From NCBI RefSeq assembly GCF_000484535.1, contig NC_022600.1, positions 2,790,001 through 2,854,000 on the forward strand: a stretch of DNA of 64,000 bases, read 5' to 3'. The stretch is from Gloeobacter kilaueensis JS1 (lineage in GTDB: Bacteria > Cyanobacteriota > Cyanobacteriia > Gloeobacterales > Gloeobacteraceae). Below are positions 46,025 to 54,495 of the stretch, one piece after another. Each line of letters opens with the position of its first letter. Position 1 is the first letter of the stretch. The notes under the pieces are model-generated. The model was not told the DNA's origin. It worked only from the letters and a program-made list of their open reading frames with translations, and ran no database searches. Position numbers and translations under genes: made by a program.

Positions 46025-47752
46025 TCAACGGAGCGAAGAGGCAACCTGATTGCTTCTTCGCTCTTCTGTTTGGGCAGGTCCGAGCAAAATATAGGCACCG
46101 TAGCGGTTCTGGATTTTTAACGGTGAGAGTGAGACGATCTGGTCGATTTCTGATTGTCGGGTGACCACCCAGAGACCCGGCTGTTCTCTCAGCAGACTGG
46201 CCAGTTGGCCGGGAGAATTCGGGTTAGCAATCGCCCGCCCGGCATAAAAAGGCGGCAGATAGGTAAGCGGCCCATAAAAAGCGAGGGGTGAGCGCCCCAC
46301 CCGGTCGATGTAGCGCACCATCGGCGTCGAGACATAGGCATCGACGCGGGCCAAAAAAACTGCCCAGACCAGATTGGCGGTGATTCCGGCCCCGAGGATG
46401 AGGCCGTTGATCGCGGCCCGGTCGCGCTTGCTGAGGGCCAGAGCGATCGTGAGGATCGTGATAAATAGCAGCCAGATTCCTGGAACAAACGTACTCCAGC
46501 CCCAGTCCACCGGCGTGCTCAAGTAGGCGCGGGCGACGGGATCTTTTAAGAGACTGTCCAGCAAAGCGGGGTTGGTGCCCAGGTACGGCACCAGCAGCAT
46601 CGGTGCAGCCAAGAGCAGACCGATGAGCCCCAGAGCAATCAGCTCCAGCGGGTGCAGGCGCGACTGGCCGTGCCAGCAGCGATAAAGGATGCGCGCTGCC
46701 AGAAACGCTCCTGGCACCTGCAACAGTGAGGAGTAGTGAACGAGCTTTGTCTTGACGACAAGTTCAAAAAGCAGCAGCACGAGCACGAACAGGATGAGCG
46801 CCAGTAGCTGAAAGCGCCGTTCGCGGTAATGTACCCGCTGCCGGAAGCCACGCACGACGAACACCGAGAACGGGAAGCAACCGAAAATAAAGATAAGCGT
46901 GTGAAAGAACGGAAAACCGGGGTGCCCGTCGTTGGTGCCGGTGATTCGTAGCTGGTAGTTCACAAATTCGGTGACAAAGCCCGTGCCGTGGGCAAAGGTC
47001 TCGAGGGCAAACCACGACCCGGCGACGAGCAGCGTACCCAGCAAGCCCAGAACCCCAGCGAGAAGCGAGATGGGCGGGCGGGGCACGACGAGCTTGTAGA
47101 CGGTGAAACTGGGTACGACGATGGCGAGGGCCAGGGGCCCTTTTACCAGTACGGCAAATCCTAAAAGCAGGGCGGCCAGACTGAAGTAGCCTCCTGGAAG
47201 CCACTTCAGCTTTGGGATGGGCTGGTCCTGGCGACCATCCTGGCGGCGCGATTCGTCGGCGGCGAACAAACAGAACAGACTGCTCAGGACAAAAAAATTG
47301 AACGTCGGGTCGATCAGGCCAAACTTGCCCAGGATCACCGGCAACAGTCCGAGGCCAAACAGCAGCGCCCAGAGTAGACCAAAGCCCGCCGAGCGGATGT
47401 AGCAGCCCAGAACAAAGACCAGAGCGCCCGTCGCCGCCGTAAAAAGGGCGCTCGGCAACCGCGCTGCCCCTTCGCTCACGCCGAACCAGTGAAAGCTCAG
47501 CGCCTGCAGCCAGAAAAACCCCGGCGGCTTCTCAAAAAAAGGCACGTAGTTGACGAAGACGCGCAAAAAATCGTTGCGCTCGAGCATCTCCCGCGCCGCC
47601 TCCGCAAAAATCAGCTCGTCCCAATCAAACAGGTGCAGCGAGCCGATAAACGGCAGATAAAACGCCAGTAGCAGCGCGAAGACTCCCGAGGCCATCGCCA
47701 GCATTGCCGTCGCTGGGACCGGACGCGGGGCAATGGACAGCCGTCGGGTCAT
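46025..47752 (-). CDS. PMT/ArnT-family membrane glycosyltransferase
   Basis: 575 residues from the ATG at 47752 (a GTG at 47764 is an alternative). The first extracytoplasmic loop has the catalytic/metal motif DWDELIFAEAAREML (Asp-Glu, about 43-57), then FFEKPPGFFWLQAL, typical of ArnT/GT83 lipid-linked sugar transferases. About twelve membrane helices follow and a short C-terminal soluble part. It would transfer a sugar from a polyprenyl phosphate donor to lipid or protein at the outer face of the membrane. The acceptor is unknown. Confidence 0.85.
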   Translation of the reverse strand: MTRRLSIAPRPVPATAMLAMASGVFALLLAFYLPFIGSLHLFDWDELIFAEAAREMLERNDFLRVFVNYVPFFEKPPGFFWLQALSFHWFGVSEGAARLPSALFTAATGALVFVLGCYIRSAGFGLLWALLFGLGLLPVILGKFGLIDPTFNFFVLSSLFCLFAADESRRQDGRQDQPIPKLKWLPGGYFSLAALLLGFAVLVKGPLALAIVVPSFTVYKLVVPRPPISLLAGVLGLLGTLLVAGSWFALETFAHGTGFVTEFVNYQLRITGTNDGHPGFPFFHTLIFIFGCFPFSVFVVRGFRQRVHYRERRFQLLALILFVLVLLLFELVVKTKLVHYSSLLQVPGAFLAARILYRCWHGQSRLHPLELIALGLIGLLLAAPMLLVPYLGTNPALLDSLLKDPVARAYLSTPVDWGWSTFVPGIWLLFITILTIALALSKRDRAAINGLILGAGITANLVWAVFLARVDAYVSTPMVRYIDRVGRSPLAFYGPLTYLPPFYAGRAIANPNSPGQLASLLREQPGLWVVTRQSEIDQIVSLSPLKIQNRYGAYILLGPAQTEERRSNQVASSLR

Positions 47753-47840
47753 AGATTCTGCCACCGTGATTCAGAAGGCACGGTAACAGATTTTGCCGCG
47801 CTGATACAATCGGGGGCAAAAGCCGGACGAGGACAGGTCA

Positions 47841-48224
47841 TTGGGTTGGGGCATCCGTGGGATCAGAGGAGCAACGACGGTCGAAGAAAATAGCGCTGCG
47901 GCGATCGAGCAGGCGGTCGTCGAATTGCTCGAAGAACTCTCCCGGCGCAATCGCCTCAACTGCGCCGACATCGGCTGCGTTATCTTTACGGCCACGGCGG
48001 ATCTCGATGCGATCTTCCCTTCGCAGGCGGCCCGGCTGAATCTGCCCGGCTGGGAGCAGGTGGCCCTGTTGGATCTCACCCAGATGGCCGTTCCCGGCAG
48101 CCTGCCGCGCTGTGTACGGGTGTTGTTGCAGGTCAATACCGATCTGCCCCAGCAGGCGATCCACCACGTCTACCTGCGCGGTGCCCAGCATTTGCGGCCC
48201 GACCGCCTCCCTGTGAGCAATTGA
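47841..48224 (+). CDS. aroH: AroH-type chorismate mutase with Glu-to-Gln change in the active site
   Basis: 127 residues from a TTG at 47841, fixed by the family start (W-x-I-R-G-I-R-G-A-T). FPSQAARL keeps the Arg equivalent to R63 of the B. subtilis enzyme, LPRCVRVLLQ the R90 equivalent, and HHVYLRGAQHLRPD the Y108. The segment corresponding to CMQEMDV (Cys75, Glu78 in B. subtilis) reads DLTQMAV, so the catalytic Glu is Gln81 and the Cys is Asp78. The fold is AroH, converting chorismate to prephenate, but activity may be low. The stop lies 7 bases before the next gene. Confidence 0.87.
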   Translation: MGWGIRGIRGATTVEENSAAAIEQAVVELLEELSRRNRLNCADIGCVIFTATADLDAIFPSQAARLNLPGWEQVALLDLTQMAVPGSLPRCVRVLLQVNTDLPQQAIHHVYLRGAQHLRPDRLPVSN

Positions 48225-48231
48225 AGTCGTC

Positions 48232-50118
48232 ATGAAACGCGCGCTGCCCTGGCTCCTGGCTGGCGGTTCTGCTTTTGTCCTGGCTGTCTCAGCGGCGGCG
48301 CAATCGCTGCCAGTCTCGATCGTCGAGTGCGATCTGTTTATCGCTGGTGGCGGATTGGGGGGGGTGGCGGCGGCGATCGAGGCGCTGGGGCTGGGCAAAA
48401 AAGTCTGCATGAGCGAGATCACCGACTGGCTCGGGGGGCAGGCGAGCCAGCAGGGGGTATCGGCCCTCGACGAGCGCCCGCTGCAGCGCTCCGACAACGG
48501 GCAGCTTTTCCCACGCGGCTACAGCCAGTTTCGCGCCGCGATCCGCTCCCGCTACAAGGGCGAGCGCAACCCTGGCCGCTGCTGGGTGAGTGAACTGTGC
48601 TTCTCACCGCAGATCGGTGCCGAGGTGCTGCGGGAGCGGCTGGCCCCTTTTGTGGCCACCGGCCAACTGGTGCTCCTTACCGATACGGTCGTCAAAGACC
48701 TCGACGTGGCCGCTTCGCGCATCGAGGCGGTGACAACGATTACCCATGTGCCCAAAGACCCGGCTACCGGCGTCAACAGCCGCCCGCTGTCGCAATTTTT
48801 ACTCGACTGGTACGACCCTGCCCCTTCGGCCCTCTTTGACAAGCGCCTCACCCGCTTCGTGCCGCCCGCCGCCCGCAAAGGCCATAGCGTCGAGTGGATG
48901 GTGATCGATGCGACTGAAACCGGCGAACTGCTGCCCCTTGCGGGAGTGCCCTACCGGCTGGGCACCGACCGCCAGAACCGCTGGGAGCCGGATGCCAGCC
49001 CGGAGGGCGAAGATCCCTACTGCATCCAGGGCTTTACCTACCCGTTCGTCATGGAGCAGACGGCCCAGCCCCAGGCCCACACCCCGCCGCCCAACTACGA
49101 TTCGCCCTACAACGGCGGCTACTACAGCTACGAAAAGCCGCAGTTCAGCTTTGCCAGCATCTTTACCTACCGCCGGATCTGGGGAGCGGTGGACGGCACA
49201 GGAGTTGGGGCGCTCAGCGACGGCGATCAGTCGATGCAGAACTGGACTTTTGGCAACGACTGGCGGCTCTCGACAGGGGCGACCAACTTGATCTTTACCG
49301 AAAGCCAGCTGCGCGAGCGCAGACAGCTCCTCAAGGGCCAGTGGCAGGGGGGCCTGCGGCCCGAGGCACTCCAGCGCGCCGAGGAGCACGCCCTGGGATA
49401 CTTTTACTGGCTGGTGGCGGGGCAATCCGACTCGCAGCTGCGCAAAGTCGATCCCAATTATCAAAAACCCCTCTACCCCAACTACCGCTTCTTGAGGGGA
49501 GCCCTGACCCCGATGGGCACCGATCACGGCCTGTCGCGCTATCCCTACATCCGCGAGGGGCGGCGGCTCGTCGGTCGCCCTTCGATCGCCTATCCCTTCG
49601 GATTTACGATCTACCAGACCGATATTTCCCGCGCCCGCCAGGATCCGATCCTCAACCCTGGCCGCCCCTTCATCTACCTGGACGCGGTTGGGATCAGCCA
49701 GTATCCGATCGACTTTCATGGCTGCATCGTCGATGAAAATTTTGACCCGTCGCCCTTCGAGGCAAAAGAAGCGCCCGCGCCGAGCTTTCCTTACCAGTTG
49801 CCGCTGCGCGCCTTGATTCCCCAAAAAATCGACAACCTGCTTGCGGGCAACAAAAACATTGCCACCAGCCACATCACCAACGGTTCCTACCGCGTCCATC
49901 CGATCGAGTGGGCGATCGGGGCAGCGGCGGGCAACACCGCCGCCTTTGCCCTTGAGCGCGACTGGATCCCGGCGCGGATCGTCGCTGGGGTCGATAGGCT
50001 CGATTATGCCGCCGACCGCGAGCTCCGCGCCCTGCAGCGCCAGATCGTGGAACGGGGCAATCCTATCGCCTATCCGGGGACGACTATTTTCGATACAAAG
50101 TGGGCGGATTATAAGTAA
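48232..50118 (+). CDS. Exported FAD-dependent oxidoreductase
   Basis: 628 residues. The signal peptide is MKRALPWLLAGGSAFVLAVS-AAA (cleavage near 23). A dinucleotide-binding motif CDLFIAGGGLGGVAAAIEALG (33-53) is followed by GLGKKVCMSEITDWLGGQASQQG, as in the FAD_oxidored (PF12831) family. The C-terminal part has LRALIPQKIDNLLAGNKNIATS and HPIEWAIGAAAGNTAAFAL, the second FAD contact. Substrate unknown; members are secreted or periplasmic. The last 10 bases overlap the convergent purN gene. Confidence 0.87.
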   Translation: MKRALPWLLAGGSAFVLAVSAAAQSLPVSIVECDLFIAGGGLGGVAAAIEALGLGKKVCMSEITDWLGGQASQQGVSALDERPLQRSDNGQLFPRGYSQFRAAIRSRYKGERNPGRCWVSELCFSPQIGAEVLRERLAPFVATGQLVLLTDTVVKDLDVAASRIEAVTTITHVPKDPATGVNSRPLSQFLLDWYDPAPSALFDKRLTRFVPPAARKGHSVEWMVIDATETGELLPLAGVPYRLGTDRQNRWEPDASPEGEDPYCIQGFTYPFVMEQTAQPQAHTPPPNYDSPYNGGYYSYEKPQFSFASIFTYRRIWGAVDGTGVGALSDGDQSMQNWTFGNDWRLSTGATNLIFTESQLRERRQLLKGQWQGGLRPEALQRAEEHALGYFYWLVAGQSDSQLRKVDPNYQKPLYPNYRFLRGALTPMGTDHGLSRYPYIREGRRLVGRPSIAYPFGFTIYQTDISRARQDPILNPGRPFIYLDAVGISQYPIDFHGCIVDENFDPSPFEAKEAPAPSFPYQLPLRALIPQKIDNLLAGNKNIATSHITNGSYRVHPIEWAIGAAAGNTAAFALERDWIPARIVAGVDRLDYAADRELRALQRQIVERGNPIAYPGTTIFDTKWADYK

Positions 50119-50717
50119 AGCCGGGCGCGGTTGCCTTCGATGGCGATGCGCCCTTCGGCAAAAAGCCGCACCGCCTCCGGCAGAATGCGGTACTCCTGGG
50201 CGTGGATCCGCTCAGCCAGCGTGGCCGGCGTGTCGTCCTCGCGCACTTCGACCGGGCTCTGGAGAATGATTGGTCCCGCATCGACTTCGAGGCGGACGAT
50301 ATGCACGCTGCAGCCGGTGACTTTGACGCCGTAGTCGAGAGCCTGCTCGATCGCCTTTGCCCCCCGAAAGGACGGCAGCAAGCTCGGATGGACGTTGAGA
50401 ATGCGATCGGCAAAGCGATCGATGAGCACGGCGGTTACCCTGCGCATCCAACCGGCCATCACGACGAGTTCGACGGCGTGCGCTTCAAGGGTCAGAGCGA
50501 TCTGCTCGTCGAGCGCCTCGCGACTCTGGTAGAGGCGATGATCGAGCAGTACGGCGGGAATGCCCAGAGCCTTTGCCCGCTGGGCCACATAGGCGTCGGG
50601 GTTGTTGTAGATCAAGACAGCGATCTGGACAGGCAGCTCGCCCGTCTGCGCCCCCTCAGCGAGCACCTGAAAGTTCGTGCCGCTGCCGGAGGCGAGTACA
50701 CCCAGCCGCAGCGCCAT
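50109..50717 (-). CDS. purN: Phosphoribosylglycinamide formyltransferase
   Basis: 202 residues, start ATG at 50717 overlapping the thf1 stop (TGATG). LGVLASGSGTNFQVL binds the phosphate of GAR; the catalytic set is present as ILNVHPSLLPSFRG (Asn, His) and VDAGPIILQ (Asp). The enzyme transfers a formyl group from 10-formyl-THF to GAR in purine synthesis. Fourth gene of a tightly packed minus-strand group (secreted protein, DUF1818, thf1, purN). Confidence 0.94.
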   Translation of the reverse strand: MALRLGVLASGSGTNFQVLAEGAQTGELPVQIAVLIYNNPDAYVAQRAKALGIPAVLLDHRLYQSREALDEQIALTLEAHAVELVVMAGWMRRVTAVLIDRFADRILNVHPSLLPSFRGAKAIEQALDYGVKVTGCSVHIVRLEVDAGPIILQSPVEVREDDTPATLAERIHAQEYRILPEAVRLFAEGRIAIEGNRARLYL

Positions 50718-51403
50718 CAACCGGACTGGGAGACCGCCCGCTCCTCGCGCTTGCGCCGATCGGATTGGACCAGTTCGTCGATCACTTCTTTGGAGCGCTT
50801 GATCCGCTCAAGCACCGACTGGAAGAAGTCGAGGTCGCGCTTGACGCGGCTGTAGTCGAGTTTGAGGTAAGCGCAGATCTGCTGCAGGCGCTCCAGGCGT
50901 TCCTTTTCACTGAGAGGCACCGCCCGGCCCAACTGATCGAGGATGCTGGCGAGGCCCAGAACGAACAGGCGGCTGTACTTGAAGCGGCTGTTGTGGACGA
51001 TGCCGGCAAGAACATCGCTCACTGCCTTCAGGCGATCGCTGGTCGCTTCGCGCTTGCCCGCCATCACCTCCAGGACATCCTGAGCGGGCAATTCACCGGC
51101 GAGGCTCTGCCACTGGGCAGCATCGGCCTGCAACTGGTCGTAATTGAGTTCGACAGCCGTACAGAAGGCCCGCAGGATCGCCTCGCGCTGGTCAGCCGGG
51201 CTGTAGCCTTCCATAAAAGCCTGGTAGGTGGTGAGCAGACCGACGGCAAACAGCGGATCGTAGCGAAAGTCCTGGTTGGCGACCAGAAGATGCACTTCGA
51301 CCAGCAACTCGTCGATCACCCGGCGGTAGATAGAGTTGAGCGGCCTCGGGTAGGCGGCAAAAAAGGCGCGCTTGGCGTCAGAAACGGTACGGTTGCTGCT
51401 CAC
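50717..51403 (-). CDS. thf1: Thf1/Psb29 thylakoid formation and photosystem II biogenesis protein
   Basis: 228 residues. RTVSDAKRAFFAAYPRPLNSIYRRVIDELLVEVHLL and FRYDPLFAVGLLTTYQAFMEGY are the conserved N-terminal blocks; the C-terminus is a charged coiled coil (ERIKRSKEVIDELVQSDRRKREER). Thf1 (Psb29) works with FtsH in photosystem II turnover. In this lineage without thylakoids it would act at the cytoplasmic membrane, if the Gloeobacter assignment holds. Both ends overlap neighbouring genes (ATGA upstream, TGATG downstream). Confidence 0.92.
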   Translation of the reverse strand: MSSNRTVSDAKRAFFAAYPRPLNSIYRRVIDELLVEVHLLVANQDFRYDPLFAVGLLTTYQAFMEGYSPADQREAILRAFCTAVELNYDQLQADAAQWQSLAGELPAQDVLEVMAGKREATSDRLKAVSDVLAGIVHNSRFKYSRLFVLGLASILDQLGRAVPLSEKERLERLQQICAYLKLDYSRVKRDLDFFQSVLERIKRSKEVIDELVQSDRRKREERAVSQSG

Positions 51404-51822
51404 GTCGATACTCTCTGTGCATCCTGATTCATTGTCTCCTGACCCTCAAAAGACAGCAAGCCCGTCCCGCCCAGCTCTGCGAGCACTGCCAGTACCTGGG
51501 CGGCATCCGGACTCACCCAGCTGCCCTCTGCTCCCCGCCCACCGACAAGGCGCAGCTTCAACTGCCAGACGTGCTCTGTTCCAGACATCTCCAGCTCCAG
51601 AGCGGCGTTGCCCGCTGTACAACTGAGCGCCTCTTCGTCCATCAATTCTCTCAAGCTCGCCTGCCACTGCCGCTGCAGCCATTCAGCAGTGTGGAGCAGC
51701 TGCCGGGTTTCAAGCAGCGTCAGCTCAAAGGACCAGTCCCTGCCGCCAACCAGTGTGCAGTACGGGGTGCGTTCGCTCTCCCAGGCGACGATCCAGCCCT
51801 CCGCCTCGCGCCAGAAATTCAC
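51400..51822 (-). CDS. DUF1818 family cyanobacterial protein
   Basis: 140 residues. GWIVAWESERTPYCTLVGGRDWSFELTL and the ELMDEEALSCTAGNAALELEMSG block match the DUF1818 family restricted to cyanobacteria. Soluble, no signal. It overlaps the genes on both sides by ATGA, so it is expressed with thf1. The function is unknown, and its neighbours hint at photosystem biogenesis only by association. Confidence 0.82.
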   Translation of the reverse strand: MNFWREAEGWIVAWESERTPYCTLVGGRDWSFELTLLETRQLLHTAEWLQRQWQASLRELMDEEALSCTAGNAALELEMSGTEHVWQLKLRLVGGRGAEGSWVSPDAAQVLAVLAELGGTGLLSFEGQETMNQDAQRVST

Positions 51823-52223
51823 CGCTGCTCCAGCGACCAGATGAGCACCTCGATCAGGCGGTTGCGCTGGGGGCGGCTCAGCGCGTCGATGGCGGCCCGA
51901 TCTTGAGCCAGCACGGGCTGACCGGGTCCGTTGTCCGGGTAGGTCGTCGGATCGATAGGCAGGTTATAGCCCAGGTAATCGGCGAGGGTGAGCTTCCAGT
52001 CCAGCCGCGAATACTCGGGCCGACCGCGCAAGGTGGCGTGGTAGTTGATGAGCCGGCGCACCAGCGTGTTGTCGGGCTGCCCCGGCAGGGCGTTGTGTTC
52101 GAGATTGGGGATCTTGGCATAGACCCGCTCCGCTGCCGCCTGCAGCCGCGAGGCCGCCACCACCGGTATCCCCGGCAGCACCAGAATGATTGTGACAGCC
52201 CAAATAAACGCACCTCTGCGCAT
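51819..52223 (-). CDS. Conserved secreted cyanobacterial protein
   Basis: 134 residues with a signal peptide (MRRGAFIWAVTIILVLPGIPVVAAS, cleavage about 24). The mature part has KIPNLEHNALPGQPDNTLVRRLINYHATLRGRP, then LDWKLTLADYLGYN and AIDALSRPQRNRLIEVL, a pattern I recall from unnamed conserved cyanobacterial proteins. No catalytic motif. First gene of the coupled group with DUF1818, thf1 and purN. Confidence 0.7.
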   Translation of the reverse strand: MRRGAFIWAVTIILVLPGIPVVAASRLQAAAERVYAKIPNLEHNALPGQPDNTLVRRLINYHATLRGRPEYSRLDWKLTLADYLGYNLPIDPTTYPDNGPGQPVLAQDRAAIDALSRPQRNRLIEVLIWSLEQR

Positions 52224-52234
52224 TCTGCCCCTAA

Positions 52235-52660
52235 TTAATCCTGCCCCAGCCTACTGCGCTCAATCCGGTAGCGGCACCAGTCCTCACCGACGATCCGGTT
52301 CTCAGGCTGACAGTAAGCCACCAGAGCAGGACCGGCTGTGTACACCAGCCAGCTTCCTGAGGATTGCTCCAGCACTTCCGGCTGGTACAACCCTTCGTCT
52401 ACCCCTTCGAGCCGGTCGAGATTGGCAAATAGCTGGGAGCGCGCCGCATCTATCGGGCAATATAGCTCTCCTACCACTGCTGGACCGCTCTTATCAAGGC
52501 GCAGGACCGGGTAGCGGTCCTCGACGGTGTACAAAAAACCGTGACAGCTGGCCGGACCAGCGAAGGTCGTCCTGCCGGTGAGCAGGGGGTGGTTGCCTTC
52601 TCCCCGGCGCAGCGTGCCGTAGACAAACAGATAATCGACCGCGTGCCAGAAAAACAGCAT
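52235..52660 (-). CDS. Gamma-glutamylcyclotransferase-like (AIG2) protein
   Basis: 141 residues. YLFVYGTLRRGEGNHPLL carries the YGSLR-type ligand-binding motif, and the general-acid Glu is in CPIDAARSQLFANLDRLEGVDEGLYQPEVLEQ region (the LDRLEG block). Such enzymes cyclise gamma-glutamyl amino acids or gamma-glutamylamines in the cytosol. The start may be slightly downstream at VDYLFVYG. It lies 11 bases upstream of the secreted-protein gene and could belong to the same transcript. Confidence 0.82.
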   Translation of the reverse strand: MLFFWHAVDYLFVYGTLRRGEGNHPLLTGRTTFAGPASCHGFLYTVEDRYPVLRLDKSGPAVVGELYCPIDAARSQLFANLDRLEGVDEGLYQPEVLEQSSGSWLVYTAGPALVAYCQPENRIVGEDWCRYRIERSRLGQD

Positions 52661-52745
52661 CTATTCGCAAGAGACTGACACTTCATCTTAAAGACATGTC
52701 CTGAGGCGGCCACCAACCGCTGGCTTGAGCCGATAGAGTGGGTGC

Positions 52746-53549
52746 ATGAGAGCCCGCATCCTCAGCGCAAGTGTGCTCATCCCCCTGGCGTTGGTTGCCA
52801 TCTACCTGGGAGGCTGGTTTTTTACGGCGGCGCTGGCGGTGCTGGTGGTGCTCGGGCAGCTCGAATTTTTTGAGATCGTCAGCCGCAAGGGCTACCAGCC
52901 GACCCGCTGGCTCAGCATCGTCCTGAGTCTAGGACTTTTGATCATGCAGTATCTGTATCCGCCACTGGCCAACGGCGCTTTTGTGCTGGCCGGCGGTCTG
53001 GTGTGCGTATCGCTGTTGGTGCGCAGGCAGCCACCGGCGACGATCTCAGATATGGCAACGAGCCTGCTCGGGCTTTTTTACACGGGTTACCTGCCCAGCT
53101 TTCTGATTCGGTTGCGCGAACTCGACCACTGGGGCTACTATCTGCTGCTCACCTTTGCCTGTATCTGGGCATCGGATATCGGCGCTTTCTTTTTTGGCCG
53201 CTTTTTTGGCAAGACGCCCCTCACCCCGATCAGCCCCAAAAAAACCGTCGAGGGAGCCCTCTTCGGCACCGCCGGTAGCATTCTCGTCGGTCTGGCCGGT
53301 GCCTTCTGGCTGCACTGGCCCCTCTGGCCCCTCACCGGTGTCCTCTTTGGCCTTCTGGTCGGCCTGAGCGGGCTGCTCGGGGATCTGACCGAATCGCTGA
53401 TGAAGCGCGACGTTGGTCTCAAAGACTCAGGCAACCTCATCCCTGGCCACGGCGGCATCCTCGATCGCGCCGACAGCTATATCCTCACCGCTCCGGTCGC
53501 TTTTTACTTTGTCAGCACGATCGTGCTCGGGACACTCCTGTTGCCCTGA
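52746..53549 (+). CDS. cdsA: Phosphatidate cytidylyltransferase
   Basis: 267 residues with about eight membrane helices and the CDS signature near the C-terminus: SGLLGDLTESLMKRDVGLKDSGNLIPGHGGILDRADS (about 208-245), including the Asp residues that bind Mg. It makes CDP-diacylglycerol from phosphatidate and CTP, the entry to phosphatidylglycerol synthesis, which photosystems need. Its last 46 bases overlap the convergent RDD gene. Confidence 0.94.
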   Translation: MRARILSASVLIPLALVAIYLGGWFFTAALAVLVVLGQLEFFEIVSRKGYQPTRWLSIVLSLGLLIMQYLYPPLANGAFVLAGGLVCVSLLVRRQPPATISDMATSLLGLFYTGYLPSFLIRLRELDHWGYYLLLTFACIWASDIGAFFFGRFFGKTPLTPISPKKTVEGALFGTAGSILVGLAGAFWLHWPLWPLTGVLFGLLVGLSGLLGDLTESLMKRDVGLKDSGNLIPGHGGILDRADSYILTAPVAFYFVSTIVLGTLLLP

Positions 53550-53998
53550 GGAACCTGACGGCGGACTACCAGGCAGCCGGTGACCAGATCGTGCAGTGCC
53601 TGCTTGCGGGGGGTGAACGCCGCTGCGACAAAACCGGCAAAAGCAGGCACGATCGAGAGAATCTTGCAGATATTGCGCTGGGTTGCCTGCTTGAAGCGCA
53701 ATCGCCCACCGCTGATGTCGGTGACGACAAGGCGCAGCAGCCATTTGCCGGGGGTGGCCTGGAGGGAGGAGCTTTCAAAGAGCGACCAGTACAACCAGGG
53801 AAAGAGCAACCCGACCAGATAGCCGGTCAGCAAAATACGGTTGGGGTTGACCCCGAGCCGCGCCTCGACCCAGCCCAGGCCGTAGCTGAGGGCAAACACC
53901 GATAGATCGGCTACGAGCAGATCGAGGCCAAAGGCCAGTAGCCGCCGCCAGAAACCGGCGTAAGCAGCGGGAAGCTTGGGGGTGACTGCGACTTTCAT
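53504..53998 (-). CDS. RDD family membrane protein
   Basis: 164 residues. GFWRRLLAFGLDLLVADLSVFALSYGLG is the first helix with the Arg-Asp signature; ATPGKWLLRLVVTD is the conserved middle motif, and ALHDLVTGCLVVRR ends the domain. Three membrane helices. RDD proteins are thought to transport or bind small substrates. The final 15 codons lie inside the end of cdsA on the other strand, an unusually long tail-to-tail overlap. Confidence 0.8.
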   Translation of the reverse strand: MKVAVTPKLPAAYAGFWRRLLAFGLDLLVADLSVFALSYGLGWVEARLGVNPNRILLTGYLVGLLFPWLYWSLFESSSLQATPGKWLLRLVVTDISGGRLRFKQATQRNICKILSIVPAFAGFVAAAFTPRKQALHDLVTGCLVVRRQVPQGNRSVPSTIVLTK

Positions 53999-54010
53999 AC
54001 CGGAAATATT

Positions 54011-54445
54011 CTACTCGTCCTCCTCTTGCTGCCAGGGTGGGGCATCCTCGGAGCCGCCGACGACAAATTTTTCGATGGGCAGGTACTCCTGATTCAGCGT
54101 CTGCAGGGCGTTGATGAGCACGTCGAGGGAGAGTGCGTCGGAGGTACCCAGATCGAACCAGCAGCGGGCGGTGCGCCCCTCGAACTCCAGATCGCCCATG
54201 TTGTGCATCAGCGAGGGCATCACCGCCTCCTCGTCCAGTTCGTAGCTGGCATAAGAAAGGCTCAGATCCTCCGCCGACTCGTGCAGCGGCAGCCGCGAAG
54301 CGTTGAAGCCCCCCAGTAGCCCCAGCGAGTACCAGGCGTCCAGTACCTGCTCAAGGTAGAGGCGCTGGCGCTCGGCAGGCACCTCCTCAAAGACGAACCA
54401 CAGCCACAGATCGGTCCAGTTGATCTCGCGCAGGGTGACTTGCAT
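54011..54445 (-). CDS. DUF3531 family cyanobacterial/plastid protein
   Basis: 144 residues from the ATG at 54445. MQVTLREINWTDLWLWFVFEEVP, then LLGGFNASRLPL and ARCWFDLGTSDALSLDVLINALQTLNQEY, match DUF3531, a family shared by cyanobacteria and plants. Soluble, acidic C-terminus (QQEEDE). Function unknown. It diverges from the radical SAM gene with 50 bases between the starts. Confidence 0.85.
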   Translation of the reverse strand: MQVTLREINWTDLWLWFVFEEVPAERQRLYLEQVLDAWYSLGLLGGFNASRLPLHESAEDLSLSYASYELDEEAVMPSLMHNMGDLEFEGRTARCWFDLGTSDALSLDVLINALQTLNQEYLPIEKFVVGGSEDAPPWQQEEDE

Positions 54446-54495
54446 GGGGTCCTTCGGTGTTTTTCCGACGATACCAGCCACAACCGGGAAGTAAG

